Positions 1 to 9,666 of a DNA stretch of 64,000 nucleotides are shown here, piece after piece. This stretch comes from Wolbachia endosymbiont (group A) of Pogonocherus hispidulus (GTDB lineage Bacteria > Pseudomonadota > Alphaproteobacteria > Rickettsiales > Anaplasmataceae). Position 1 is the first letter of the stretch; every line of letters begins with the position of its first letter. Where the stretch lies: positions 248,001-312,000 of the forward strand of contig NZ_OZ034750.1 in assembly GCF_964028195.1 (NCBI RefSeq), read 5' to 3'. A program made the position numbers and the translations under genes. The notes below the pieces were generated by a model. That model did not search any database. It was not told the origin of the DNA and saw only the letters and a program-made list of their open reading frames with translations.

Positions 1-124
1 AAGTAGTTCTGGTTTCTTAAGATAAAAGAATATTTAAGCATAGAAATGCACTTCAAAAAAAAATTTCATTTTTTCCGGAAAAACCTGTGAGAAATCCGGT
101 ATATATATAATAAGAGGGGCAAAC
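1..124 (+). promoter_or_regulatory. upstream region of first tail gene
   Basis: No gene is supported here. The segment is very A+T rich and ends with a purine-rich ribosome-binding site (GAGGGG at 114-119) five bases before the ATG at 125. A TATATATAAT stretch at about 101-110 could act as a -10 element, but no convincing -35 partner is visible. Confidence 0.3.
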
Positions 125-808
125 ATGTCAATACTCACACAATCGGGTCGAGCAGCAATAGCAGCAAGCATAAAAAAGCAATCTCTACATCTTGCTTGGG
201 GCAGTGGTGATGCCAATTGGGAAAGTAGTCATCAAGTCGAAAAAGTTTTTGTTGAGGATGAAATAGCCCTAGATCAACATCCCATTAAAGACGTAAAAGT
301 TTTTATCGGACAAACAACTTATCAGCCAAGTGTTGACTATACAGTTGATAGTAGTACTGGTCTAATAAAACGTACGGAAAATAGCTCTATTCCAGTAAGT
401 GATAAAGTTACTGTACAGTATACTGAAAGCACACCACCTGAACCTATAAATTCTATAAAGCTCTTGAATGAACTTGGCAGACGTACTGCAGATGAAGTGC
501 TATTCTGCACAGGTGATGAAAATGGCGAACTTATAACTCCTTCTGGAAGGTTTAGGCCCTTAAATGTACCAACTAATAACTTGTACCTTAAATTTACTTT
601 CGATTTCACGGACGCAGCAAATCAAGTTATACGGGAATTAGGGGTTATGGTTGGTACTAAAATAAAAGAAGGATTACCTGAAGGACAGAGATATTTCGAG
701 CCAAAAGACGTGGAAAATACTGGAATTTTGTTAGTTTTAGAACATACCGTACCACTTATCAGAACATCTGCAACTCGGGAAACTTTTTCATTTGTTGTAA
801 CTTTTTGA
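125..808 (+). CDS. phage WO tail-region structural protein
   Basis: The 227-residue product has no signal peptide or membrane segment. It is a soluble, beta-rich-looking protein with no motif I can assign to a named family. It lies six bases upstream of the DUF4815 gene and reads the same way, at the head of the WO tail-fibre cluster, so a role in the distal tail or fibre is inferred from position only. The start is supported by GAGGGG five bases upstream. The reading frame is intact, and base composition matches the following tail genes. Confidence 0.6.
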   Translation: MSILTQSGRAAIAASIKKQSLHLAWGSGDANWESSHQVEKVFVEDEIALDQHPIKDVKVFIGQTTYQPSVDYTVDSSTGLIKRTENSSIPVSDKVTVQYTESTPPEPINSIKLLNELGRRTADEVLFCTGDENGELITPSGRFRPLNVPTNNLYLKFTFDFTDAANQVIRELGVMVGTKIKEGLPEGQRYFEPKDVENTGILLVLEHTVPLIRTSATRETFSFVVTF

Positions 809-814
809 AACAAA

Positions 815-1810
815 ATGACCTTAAATAGTTATTATAACCGCTTTAATCCTGACAAAGAATACGAAAAAAGTTTGTTCCTGGCAGGAAGAGGTCTACAATC
901 AGCAGAATTAAACGAGACTCAGGAGTATGCTCTCTCTAAGCTTAAAGGCATAGGTGATGCAATATTTCGTGATGGTGATGTTATAACAGGAAGCAATTGT
1001 ATTATAGATAGAGAAACTGGTAAAGTTACACTTGAATCAGGAAAAATCTATCTTCGTGGAGCGGTTAGAAAAGTCGAAAAAGAAGAGTTTGTTATTCCTC
1101 TTAATACTATAGTTCGAATAGGTGTTTATTATCTAGAATCTACGATTACAGAACTTGAGGATGAAAACCTTCGTGATCCTGCAGTTGGTACAAGAAATTA
1201 TCAGGAAGTAGGCGCAGCAAGGCTTAAAGTTTCCATCATTTGGGGATACCAAGTAGAAAGTGTTACTGTTAACTCTACAAATGGCGAATTTTATCCAATT
1301 TACAATATTGAAAATGGAGTATTGATAGAACATTCACCTCCACCACAAGCAAACATAGTAACTACTGCTCTTGCTCGTTATGATAAAGAAGCAAATGGTT
1401 CCTACGTCGTAAATGGCCTTGAAGTGATGTTCCTCCACAAAGAAGAAAAGGGAGAAGAAGGGGTAAAAAAAGGTAAAAAAGAAATATTTGTGATTAATGA
1501 GGGTAAAGCTCATGTTGATGGTTATGAGATTGAGTTACCTCACAGTATTCGCATTTCTTTTGATGAAGATCCAGATATAAAATCAGTTGAATCAGAACCG
1601 CATACTTTTCAGCCAAATAGCCAAAGAGTAATGGAACTTAAAGTTAATGATTTTCCAATAAGTGAAATCAAAAAAGTAGATATAACCGTTCAAAAAACCA
1701 TTACCATTACTCATGGTTCATATTCAGGAGCTGTTGATCCAATACCTGACTCTGCGGTACTTGAGATTATTCAAATTAAACAAGGCAATGTTATTTATGA
1801 AAATAGTATA
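815..1810 (+). pseudogene. DUF4815-type tail protein, 5' part, interrupted by IS110
   Basis: This is the first 332 codons of a DUF4815-like phage tail protein, recognised from its N-terminal YNRF.P.K.YEK..F..GR.LQS.ELNE-type start. The gene is broken after the codons for ENSI by an IS110 element; the open frame runs 17 codons into the element and stops at 1861. The remaining 319 codons (stop included) resume at 3174 in the same frame, so the undisrupted gene would encode about 650 residues. DUF4815 proteins occur in phage tail-fibre or baseplate regions; the exact role is not known. The truncated product is probably non-functional. Confidence 0.8.
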
Positions 1811-3173
1811 GCAGTTGTGTTAAAAGTCAATAGAAAAATGAAAAATATCAAAGAAATTTAGCCCGTTAAATATAATGTGCTCTTCAATGTATTTTTACAT
1901 AATATAAGCTATAACTCTTAATTGATGTAGCTGTGTATAAGTACTTATAGTTTATGTGGGCGTACTTATCCACAGCTACACTAACTTACTAGAGAAGTAG
2001 ACTTAGGGCTATATTCCTCAGTGAACACTCTACCGTCTCTTACCAAGGAGTTAGCAAGTAAAAGTAACTTTCTCATAGCAGCGGTAGAAGCAACTTTATA
2101 TGGTTTTTTATATTGATTATACAACCTATCAAAAAAAGTTTTTATGTAAGAATTCCATTCCCGCGCACTAAGAATACACATATACAAAACTGTTCTAATT
2201 TGTGACCTACCGCCTTGAATACACCTTTTTCCTTTACTAAAACCACTGTCTCGATTAAAAGGTGCAACCCCGGCAAGGCTGGATATTTGCTTTTCTTGAA
2301 GCGTCCCTAGTTCTGGTAGATAACAAATCATAGTAATAGCTGTGATTTTACTTGCACCTGGTATACTAGTTATTGATATGTATTTTCTTTTAAGCTCTTG
2401 ACTTTGATCAATCAACTCCATCATCTCATCTTCTAAGGCTTGGATTTGATTTTGTAAAATGGCAAGTAGCTCTTCCATTTGTTTTATTATGGATATATCA
2501 GTTACCTGGTAAGCTTGGGTTTTTTGTATTTTTGCTATTTCTACAAGTTGATTTCTACGAGATAGCTTTTGCCTCAAACAATCAACATTACTAACTTTTA
2601 AAGGAGTAACACGCATATCTGTATTATTAATATAACGTGAGATGATACTACAGTCTATTTTATCGGTTTTAGTAGCAACGCCAAGGCTTTTTGCATAATC
2701 TCTAACCCATCTAGGTTGAATAACATATACCTCAAAACCATTGCTTAGTAAAGTATAGGCACATAATTTTTCATATCCACCTGTTGCTTCAAGACCAACT
2801 TTGCTTACATTATGCAAACGTAAAAAGTCGAGTATTTGATCAATAGCTTGCACGTTATTTTCAAATACTTTATGATATCCAAGTGGATGGATATGAATAT
2901 CAAGTTTAGCTTTGCTAACATCAATGCCAGCAATAATATTTGATGAATTCATAATTCCTCCGTAAATGTTGATAAACAATATATACTGTATTTTCCACCC
3001 TTATATACGAGTCTAAAAACTCAATCAGTTGTTCGGAACTTCAGTATAAACCAGAGAAGAAAACCTTGCTATACTACGGTCCTTATGACCAAGACTGGAC
3101 ACGGTTCCTCTTCTCTGTATGTCTTTACATTACTACTTTGTAGTACTTATAAAAACCTATTTTTAACATATAA
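1811..3173 (-). mobile_element. IS110-family insertion sequence, copy 1
   Basis: This is a 1,363-bp element with one transposase gene on the minus strand and about 190 bp of non-coding sequence beyond the transposase start. Its limits come from rejoining the DUF4815 reading frame and from a copy at 61988-63350 that appears identical by eye. No terminal inverted repeats or target duplication are visible, as expected for IS110. The exact end could shift by one base because a G is shared at the junction. Its left end contributes 17 codons and a stop to the upstream truncated gene. Confidence 0.85.
1981..2952 (-). CDS. IS110-family transposase
   Basis: The 323-residue transposase has an N-terminal RuvC-like DEDD domain, with visible acidic residues at about D11 (GIDVSK), E55 (GLEATGG), D97 and D100 (KTDKID). 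A C-terminal Transposase_20 region follows (SIPG near residue 205 and SLAGVAPF near 235). The start at 2952 is preferred over an in-frame upstream ATG because GGAGGAATT precedes it directly. IS110 enzymes move DNA without the usual DDE chemistry and leave no target duplication. It is full length and probably active, given the second apparently identical copy in the window. Confidence 0.92.
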   Translation of the reverse strand: MNSSNIIAGIDVSKAKLDIHIHPLGYHKVFENNVQAIDQILDFLRLHNVSKVGLEATGGYEKLCAYTLLSNGFEVYVIQPRWVRDYAKSLGVATKTDKIDCSIISRYINNTDMRVTPLKVSNVDCLRQKLSRRNQLVEIAKIQKTQAYQVTDISIIKQMEELLAILQNQIQALEDEMMELIDQSQELKRKYISITSIPGASKITAITMICYLPELGTLQEKQISSLAGVAPFNRDSGFSKGKRCIQGGRSQIRTVLYMCILSAREWNSYIKTFFDRLYNQYKKPYKVASTAAMRKLLLLANSLVRDGRVFTEEYSPKSTSLVS

Positions 3174-4130
3174 GACTATAAGTTAAATGCAGGAAACGTT
3201 GATTGGTCATTACCAGGTAAAGAGGCAGCTCCTGGAAGTAGTTATCAAATAACTTACCGCTGTCGTACTCATGTAAGCCCTGAAGATATAAGTGAAGAGG
3301 GATGCAAAGTAAAAGGAGCAGTTGATAATAGCTTGGTTCTGATTGATTACACCTGGAAAATGCCCCGCTATGATTTAATTACTATCGATAGCAAAGGAGT
3401 AGTAAGGAGAATAAAAGGTATAGCTCACCCTTGGCGACCATCAATGCCTAAAGCACCTAGCGGACAACTTTTGCTCTGCTACATTCATCAGACATGGAAA
3501 AACGGAGAAAAAGAAGGGGTAAAAATAGTGAATAATGCTATTCATGCTGTACCGATGAATGAGCTTGAAGCAATGAAAAAAGGAATAAATGATCTTTATG
3601 CGCTGGTTGCACAGGAACGTCTACGCAATGATGCAAATTCAAGAGAACCTACCACCAAAAAAGGAGTATTTGTTGATTCATTCTTTGATGATGATATGCG
3701 TGATCAAGGAATTTTGCAATCTGCAGCAATAGTAAATAAGGAACTAATTTTACCGATAGACGTAGAAATTATTGATGTTGAAAAGAGCACAAAACCTTAT
3801 CTTTTACCGTATGAACTTGAGCCGGTACTGGAGCAGCTTTTACAGACTAGTGAGGCTAAAATCAATCCTTATCAAGCCTTTGATCCAGTTCCGGCAAAAG
3901 TTACCATGAACAAAAACATAGATCACTGGACGGAAGTTACCACAAACTGGAAAAGTCTAGTAACTAGAGAATTTAATACTAGAGAAACAACAGAGCTGCT
4001 GTCAAGTACTTCATATGAAGCTGAATTTATGAGAGAAGCAGTACAGAATTTTGAAATTGAAGGTTTTGAGCCAAGTGAGAAGCTTAAAGAGATAAAATTT
4101 GACGGAACAATTATTCAACCCACAGCGTAA
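3174..4130 (+). pseudogene. DUF4815-type tail protein, 3' part
   Basis: This is the downstream part of the DUF4815-like gene, resuming in frame (GAC TAT AAG) at the right end of the IS110 element. It contains the conserved VDWSLPG and APGS.Y.ITY segments before the first internal ATG at 3333. The open frame from 3333 gives 265 residues and could be translated alone, but it has no obvious ribosome-binding site. A second, slightly diverged copy of this same segment lies at 63351-64000. The stop (TAA at 4128-4130) is in the same frame as the following gene, only six bases away. Confidence 0.8.
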
Positions 4131-4136
4131 AAAAAG

Positions 4137-5321
4137 ATGTTAACAGCTAACAACCAGGGAAAATTAAAGGGAAAGGTGAAAGTACCAGCAAACATTCCAG
4201 CAGGTACTAAATTAGTACAGTTTTATGGGGATAAAGGAAGCTATGGAGAGGCAACTTATACTGGTAAAAAAACTATTACTATAGAAGAAAGAAGAAGAGT
4301 GATCGCAGCAAGAAGAGTTGATCCTTTAGCGCAAACATTTACTTTAAATGAGAGCAGACACATAGGAGGTCTAGAGTTATGGTTTGTAAATAACGGCAAA
4401 AAACGTGTTGCTGTGCAGATTAGAGAAACAGCAGTGGGAATGCCCTCGCAGACTGTCATTGCTGAAAGTTATATTGAGCCAAAAGATATAAAGATAGATG
4501 GCACAGCAACACGTATAACTTGGTCACCAGTGTTTTGCCATGCAGGAGAGGAGTATGCAATAGTACTGCTTACTGATGATCCTGGTACTGCAGTAAAGAT
4601 AGCAGAACTTGGCAAATATGATGCAGTAAATAGCCGTTGGGTAACAAGTCAGCCATATCAAGTAGGAGTATTACTATCATCGAGCAATGCAAGCACCTGG
4701 ACTCCACATCAAAATTTAGATTTAACGTTTCGACTACTAGCTGCAAAATTTAGTGAAGTTTCTCATGTTGTTGATCTGGGCAAAGTTACTGTAAATAATG
4801 TATCAGATTTAATTGTTTTGACGAACGTCGAAAAAGTAGCATTTGATACCAATGTGGAATTTATCTTAACAGATGAAGAGGGAAAAGAAAATTTTCTATC
4901 TGATAACTTGCCGCTCGCGCTGCGTGAAAGACTATCTGGAGAGTTAACAGTAAAGGCAAATTTAAAAGGGTCAAAAGAAAAAAGTCCAGTGCTATATCCA
5001 GGGTTACAGCTAGTTCTAGGTAATCTTTCAGAGTCTGGAGATTATGTTACAAGAAGTATTACAGCAGGAGCTAACACTAAAATTACCATAACATATGATG
5101 CGCTAATACCTGGCACTGCAGATGTTAAAGCATATGTACAAAAAAACGTGGATTGGCAATTAGTAAATTTAACATCAGGAAAACCAATTGGAGAAAATTT
5201 GGTAGAGAGAACTCATGTGCTATCAAATTTTAATGGCAATGAGACTAGGGTAAAATTAGTTTTAAGTGGAACAGTTGTTTATCGCCCTAAGGTAAAAAAT
5301 CTCAGAGTGATTGTCACATAA
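4137..5321 (+). CDS. tail-fibre-region structural protein (VDPLAQTF motif)
   Basis: The 394-residue product has the motif VDPLAQTF near residue 60, which I associate with phage tail proteins found next to DUF4815, and has beta-rich character with no membrane segment. It begins six bases after the DUF4815 stop and in the same reading frame, with no clear ribosome-binding site (only AAAAAAG). It could therefore be the C-terminal part of a longer original protein split by a stop codon. Its own stop overlaps the next ATG (TAATG). A structural role in the distal tail is inferred from context. Confidence 0.6.
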   Translation: MLTANNQGKLKGKVKVPANIPAGTKLVQFYGDKGSYGEATYTGKKTITIEERRRVIAARRVDPLAQTFTLNESRHIGGLELWFVNNGKKRVAVQIRETAVGMPSQTVIAESYIEPKDIKIDGTATRITWSPVFCHAGEEYAIVLLTDDPGTAVKIAELGKYDAVNSRWVTSQPYQVGVLLSSSNASTWTPHQNLDLTFRLLAAKFSEVSHVVDLGKVTVNNVSDLIVLTNVEKVAFDTNVEFILTDEEGKENFLSDNLPLALRERLSGELTVKANLKGSKEKSPVLYPGLQLVLGNLSESGDYVTRSITAGANTKITITYDALIPGTADVKAYVQKNVDWQLVNLTSGKPIGENLVERTHVLSNFNGNETRVKLVLSGTVVYRPKVKNLRVIVT

Positions 5322-5515
5322 TGACTGTTGACCAAACCAAACGAGGATATCCACTGCCTCATCCAGAAAATATTGCAGTTCAAGATGTGGTACGTATTCG
5401 AAGAGCTATAGAAAAAATAGATGAAGATATTACCGAAAGAGAAGATGAGCATAATCAACTTAAGAGTAATTTTGAGCGGTTTAATTTTGAGACTTTTTTA
5501 AATTTTTGGAAATGA
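5321..5515 (+). CDS. small tail-fibre-region protein
   Basis: This 64-residue protein has a charged helical C-terminal half (RIRRAIEKIDEDITERE). It is translationally coupled on both sides: its ATG overlaps the previous stop as TAATG, and its TGA overlaps the ATG of the next gene as ATGA. I do not recognise a family. The coupling and the conserved-looking frame make it a credible gene that probably joins the adjacent fibre as a trimerisation or linker part. Confidence 0.55.
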   Translation: MTVDQTKRGYPLPHPENIAVQDVVRIRRAIEKIDEDITEREDEHNQLKSNFERFNFETFLNFWK

Positions 5516-6966
5516 AAGAAGCAATATACCAAAGGATAAAGGATTTAGCAGCAAGTAGCACACCTGATCAACTGGCATATCTTGCAAAATCGCTGGAATT
5601 GATAGCAGATAAAAAAGCTATTTCCAACGTTGTGCAGATGACTGAAGTAAAAGGAATAATTGATGCACTACAAAAGAGGCTTAAGGATTTAGCAGCAAAC
5701 AGTACACCAGATCAATTAGCATATCTTGCTAAAGCATTGGAATCAATAGTCGACAAAAGTGCAGTTTCTGAAATTGTACAGATGACTGATGGTAAGCTAA
5801 AAGAACTTCTTGATAGTGCAAAAAAACACCTAAATGATATAAACAGCAATAAAACAAACTCAATATCAGCAATAACTGCAGTAAAAACAGATTCTGTTAA
5901 TGAAATCAACAAGCTTAGGGATAATTCCTTAAATACTTTAAAAGCATCATCAGATTCACATATATCACTACTTGATACGAGAAAGAATGCCAATATTACA
6001 GCAATAAATAGCATTAGTAATAGTCATAAAGATGGTCTTAAAGGTTTAGTAGAAGATTTTCGTGCTGTTAATAATGTACCACCTGGCTCATCAATTATAG
6101 GAGAAATAGAAACTCGAATTGAAAACATCTCTAATGAGGTAAAAACTCGGGATGAACAGTTAAAAGCGTCTCTTATAAATGAAATAAGAAAGCGCAACAT
6201 GGTTGAACCAGGGTCATTACCTTTCTTATTTGGTGTACTTGGCAGAAAAAATAATTATTTTGGCCACGGAACTTTTACGACAGAGCTTGGAAAGTGGAGT
6301 AGTGATATAACAAAAACTGACTATATGTTACAACTACTAGCAGGTAGCCATACGTACAATACAGATTACGTTAGTTTTTATCGGCCAAGACAACTCTATT
6401 TTATAGAGGGAAGTAAAGGAACATTTATTTACGGAGAGTTATGCACAAAAAGTTTTTCGGGTAGTTATGATGAGATATACTATTACCCATATGCTGCACT
6501 TGGAGTAGTATTTATAAAAAATACAACGAATGTGAACATAAATAAAACAATAGAATTTGTTGGATCATCATACTCTAGTACGGAGTATGGGGGTGCAGGA
6601 CTATTTGTGGGAACACCAGATAATACCAATTCTAATAAATCAAGAATTTCAAGAATAATATGGAAAAATGTTTACCAATACACGAGTTCTGATAGCAAGT
6701 TAGCCGGATCTGGTAATGTGGAGATTCCAGCAGGAAAAACAGTTGCAACATTACTTTACACATCATCTTACCTATGTTCCAGAACACAAGTCAGTCAAGG
6801 TATGCTTGCATCAAATTATGTATACAACTATGGTCAATTTATCCAGTGGGGAATATATAACATACGTAGCAATTTTCTAACCACAGGGCTTGAGGTGGAT
6901 GTAGAGAGAACACTAAAGGCTTGGCAATGTCCAGGATTATCTAACACGCATGAGATTTGGAGGTAA
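5512..6966 (+). CDS. tail fibre protein with internal repeats
   Basis: The product is 484 residues from the ATG at 5512; a TTG two codons earlier is an alternative. The N-terminal third holds two copies of a repeat with the core TPDQLAYLAK (about residues 17-26 and 65-74). A long helical stretch rich in N, S and K (about 100-230) follows, then an aromatic C-terminal domain rich in Y, S and G, typical of receptor-binding fibres. The start overlaps the stop of the small gene before it. A fibre or host-recognition role is inferred from this architecture and position. Confidence 0.65.
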   Translation: MKEAIYQRIKDLAASSTPDQLAYLAKSLELIADKKAISNVVQMTEVKGIIDALQKRLKDLAANSTPDQLAYLAKALESIVDKSAVSEIVQMTDGKLKELLDSAKKHLNDINSNKTNSISAITAVKTDSVNEINKLRDNSLNTLKASSDSHISLLDTRKNANITAINSISNSHKDGLKGLVEDFRAVNNVPPGSSIIGEIETRIENISNEVKTRDEQLKASLINEIRKRNMVEPGSLPFLFGVLGRKNNYFGHGTFTTELGKWSSDITKTDYMLQLLAGSHTYNTDYVSFYRPRQLYFIEGSKGTFIYGELCTKSFSGSYDEIYYYPYAALGVVFIKNTTNVNINKTIEFVGSSYSSTEYGGAGLFVGTPDNTNSNKSRISRIIWKNVYQYTSSDSKLAGSGNVEIPAGKTVATLLYTSSYLCSRTQVSQGMLASNYVYNYGQFIQWGIYNIRSNFLTTGLEVDVERTLKAWQCPGLSNTHEIWR

Positions 6967-6972
6967 CAAACA

Positions 6973-7533
6973 ATGTCTATCTACATTAGATTTGAAAATG
7001 ATAAACAAGTAGAAACAACAACACTTGAAAGCAAGCCAACTGGAAATAATTGGTATGAAGCACCAGAAGATTTTGATTGGCAAAAAAGTTATTGTTTAAC
7101 AGAGGGAGGAGAAATTGCTCAGCGTACTAAAGAAGATATACAAAAGGAGTTACTGGATAATGCGAAGCTTTGTGCATTTGATAGTATGCGTTTCTATTAT
7201 GATAATCATACTCACCAATATGCAGGTCATTCTCACCAAAAAGCTAAATCTTATGAGATTCAAGCGGAAGCCGCAAAAAGCATTCTAGCAGCACCAGAAT
7301 CTATGAATAAAAAGGATAAAGAAATTATAGAACCTTTAGCAAAAGTCCGTGGTATTACGGTTATTGAAATGGCAAGAATAATTGAGGAAAAAGTGAAAAA
7401 AGCAGTAAAAGCAATAATTAAATGTGAAGAGCTTGAAGATTTAGCCAAAAGAAAGATTGAAGAAGCTAGAAGTGAAGTAGAGCTACAGACTTTGCTAGAT
7501 GATTTCAGGAAAAAAATACAAAGAAATGGCTGA
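6973..7533 (+). CDS. tail fibre assembly-like phage protein
   Basis: This 186-residue protein follows the fibre gene by six bases. Its N-terminal part (residues 1-50) has YEAPEDFDW and EGGEIAQRTKE segments reminiscent of tail-fibre assembly proteins, and its C-terminal half is a charged helix. There is no membrane segment. It overlaps the start of the sheath gene by eight bases. A fibre-folding or attachment role is suggested by order alone; I cannot assign a named family with certainty. Confidence 0.5.
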   Translation: MSIYIRFENDKQVETTTLESKPTGNNWYEAPEDFDWQKSYCLTEGGEIAQRTKEDIQKELLDNAKLCAFDSMRFYYDNHTHQYAGHSHQKAKSYEIQAEAAKSILAAPESMNKKDKEIIEPLAKVRGITVIEMARIIEEKVKKAVKAIIKCEELEDLAKRKIEEARSEVELQTLLDDFRKKIQRNG

Positions 7534-8713
7534 AGAATTTTTACATGGCGTAAATGTTATTGAGGTAACCTCAGGAGCAAAGACAGTACGTACAGCTAAA
7601 TCATCAGTGATAGGTGTAATTGGTACTGCACCTGAAGCAGATGAGCAAAAATTTCCACTGAATAAGCCAGTGTTAATTGCAGGAAGCTTAAAAGAGGCTG
7701 CGAAGCTTGGTAAAACAGGTACCCTTCCACAAGCAGTAAGCTCTATCTTTACACAAATTGGTGCAACAGTAGTGGTTATTCGAGTTAAAGAAAGTGAAAA
7801 CAGCGATCCAAAACTAAAAGAAGAAGAGACGCTGAAGAGTATAATTGGCGGTGTTGATAAAGAGACTGGAGAGTATCAAGGGATAGAGGCATTCCTCAGC
7901 AGTGAAAGTATAATTCATGTTGCTCCAAGAATATTAATTGCACCTCAATTTACTCATCAATTGCCTGAATCTGAAAATCCTAAAAACCCAGTAGTAGCAG
8001 CTTTGATAGGAGTAGCAGAAAAGCTGAGAAGCATAATAGTAGCAGATGGTCCAAATACCAATGATGAAGAAGCAATAAAATGGAGAAAAAGTGTAGGCAG
8101 CTCAAGAGTTTACGTTGTTGACCCATGGGTTAAGGTGTTTATTGAAGGAAAAGAAGGAACCTTGCCAGCAAGCCCATTTGTAGCTGGTTTAATAGCAAAA
8201 GTAGATAGCGAACAAGGATTTTGGCACTCACCTTCAAATAAAGAGATAAATGGTATTGTTGGAACAAGCAGGCCTATTGATTTTAGCTTAGGTTATGCAA
8301 ATTGTAGAGCAAACCATTTAAATGAAAATGAAGTAACAACGATAATTCATCAAAATGGCTACAGGCTTTGGGGAAATAGAACATGTTCAAATGACTCAAA
8401 ATGGGCTTTTTTATCAGTGAGAAGGACTGCAGATTTAATCAATGATAGTTTACTTCGAGCTCATTTATGGGCAGTTGATCGCAATATTACCAAAACTTAT
8501 ATAGATGATGTAATTGAGGGGGTGAATTCCTATCTGGCAAACTTAAAAGCACAAGGAGCAATTTTAAGTGGAAAGTGCTATGCAACTCCGGAACTTAATA
8601 CTCCAGCAAATATTGCAAGTGGAAAAGTATTCTTTGACTTTGAATTTACACCACCATATCCAGCGGAGCAGATAACATTTCGCTCTCGTCTTGTAAATAA
8701 TGAAATTTTATAA
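7526..8713 (+). CDS. contractile tail sheath protein (gpFI-like)
   Basis: The 395-residue homologue of the P2 FI sheath has the typical N-terminus (EFLHGV.VIEV) and the C-terminal YPAEQITFRSRLVNNEIL-like segment. It polymerises around the tail tube and contracts at injection. The ATG at 7526 matches the family start; the frame is open upstream to another ATG at 7499, which would lie well inside the preceding gene. It overlaps that gene by eight bases and is followed directly by the tube gene, the usual FI-FII order. Confidence 0.9.
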   Translation: MAEEFLHGVNVIEVTSGAKTVRTAKSSVIGVIGTAPEADEQKFPLNKPVLIAGSLKEAAKLGKTGTLPQAVSSIFTQIGATVVVIRVKESENSDPKLKEEETLKSIIGGVDKETGEYQGIEAFLSSESIIHVAPRILIAPQFTHQLPESENPKNPVVAALIGVAEKLRSIIVADGPNTNDEEAIKWRKSVGSSRVYVVDPWVKVFIEGKEGTLPASPFVAGLIAKVDSEQGFWHSPSNKEINGIVGTSRPIDFSLGYANCRANHLNENEVTTIIHQNGYRLWGNRTCSNDSKWAFLSVRRTADLINDSLLRAHLWAVDRNITKTYIDDVIEGVNSYLANLKAQGAILSGKCYATPELNTPANIASGKVFFDFEFTPPYPAEQITFRSRLVNNEIL

Positions 8714-8727
8714 ATGAAAAAAAGAAA

Positions 8728-9234
8728 ATGCTGCCAAAAATATTGAGAAACTTTAATGTCTTTGTAGATGGAAGGGGCTATGCAGGAAAAATAGAGGAAA
8801 TTACTCTACCAAAGCTTACCATAAAAACGGAAGAGTATAGAGCTGGTGGTATGGATATTCCAGTAAGCATTGACATGGGAATGGAGAAACTTGAAGCAGA
8901 CTTTACTTTCGCTGAGTATGATTCAGAACTATTTAGACTTTTTGGCTTGATAGATGGAAACTCAGTATCTTTAACGCTCCGTGGAGGGATGCAAGGAAGT
9001 GGTAGCAATGATATTGAAGGAGTAATAATCAACCTTAGGGGCATATTCAGAGAATTTGATTTTGGCAGCTGGAAACCTGCTGAAAAAGCCACTCTCAAAT
9101 GCACTGTAGCTGCCCATTACTATAAACTTACGATAGGTGGTAATGAATTAATAGAAATCGATGCTGAAAATATGATTAGAAAGATAAATGGTGTTGATCA
9201 AATGGCCTTGCTGCAAACGGTTTTAGGTATTTAG
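8728..9234 (+). CDS. major tail tube protein (gpFII-like)
   Basis: The 168-residue product matches the P2 FII tail-tube family. Visible marks are the N-terminal P.ILRNFNVFVDG, the K.EEYRAGGMD segment near residue 40 and the central TLRG motif. It forms the inner tube of the contractile tail. It sits 14 bases after the sheath gene and before the chaperone and tape-measure genes, as in P2-like phages. The frame is intact. Confidence 0.9.
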   Translation: MLPKILRNFNVFVDGRGYAGKIEEITLPKLTIKTEEYRAGGMDIPVSIDMGMEKLEADFTFAEYDSELFRLFGLIDGNSVSLTLRGGMQGSGSNDIEGVIINLRGIFREFDFGSWKPAEKATLKCTVAAHYYKLTIGGNELIEIDAENMIRKINGVDQMALLQTVLGI

Positions 9235-9280
9235 GTTTAGTTTTAAAAAGATTTTAGAATTTTATTTTTTAGGAGAAAGT

Positions 9281-9538
9281 ATGACAACAGTAAAACTTAA
9301 TAACCCAATAACAGTTGATGGAATTTCTGTCTCAGAACTTACCATTAGACGTCCAAAAGTTAGAGATTATTTAGCTATTGAGAGACTTAATGGTAGTGAT
9401 CTAAGTAAGGAAGTAACTTTGACTGCCAATCTGACATCAGTTGCAAAAGAAGCAATTGAAGAGTTGGATATTGCTGATTATGTAAAAATGCAAGAAGTAT
9501 TAAAGGATTTTTTTTCACCAATTATCCAAAAAACTTGA
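9281..9538 (+). CDS. tail assembly chaperone (gpE-like)
   Basis: The 85-residue protein between tail tube and tape measure has the signature of gpE/gp41-type tail assembly chaperones: a short beta-rich N-terminus (VKLNNPITVDGISVSELTIRRP) followed by helices. These proteins bind the tape measure and recruit tube subunits. A ribosome-binding site (AGGAGAAAGT) precedes the ATG. The stop falls just after a run of six A at 9528-9533, where a -1 slip would give a longer product. Confidence 0.8.
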   Translation: MTTVKLNNPITVDGISVSELTIRRPKVRDYLAIERLNGSDLSKEVTLTANLTSVAKEAIEELDIADYVKMQEVLKDFFSPIIQKT

Positions 9539-9666
9539 GATTAGAAATACTAGTGCTTGGCTCTATCATAGGTGGTGGAGTTGAGCACATTCTTGATATG
9601 GAGATTAGTGAATTTATTTCATGGAGCAAATTAGCAAGGGAGCTTAAATGTCAACGTTATCTATAA
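9532..9666 (+). CDS. gpE' extension made by probable -1 frameshift
   Basis: The -1 frame is open from the A-run at 9528-9533 to a TAA at 9664-9666, overlapping the tape-measure start. It encodes about 44 residues ending in an E.I.SEFISWSKLARE-type helix, similar in style to the E' part of other tailed phages. A slip on AAA within the run would fuse it to the chaperone as an E-E' protein. This two-product arrangement upstream of the tape measure is conserved in many tailed phages; here it is read from the sequence and not demonstrated. Confidence 0.55.
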   Translation, partial: NLRLEILVLGSIIGGGVEHILDMEISEFISWSKLARELKCQRYL

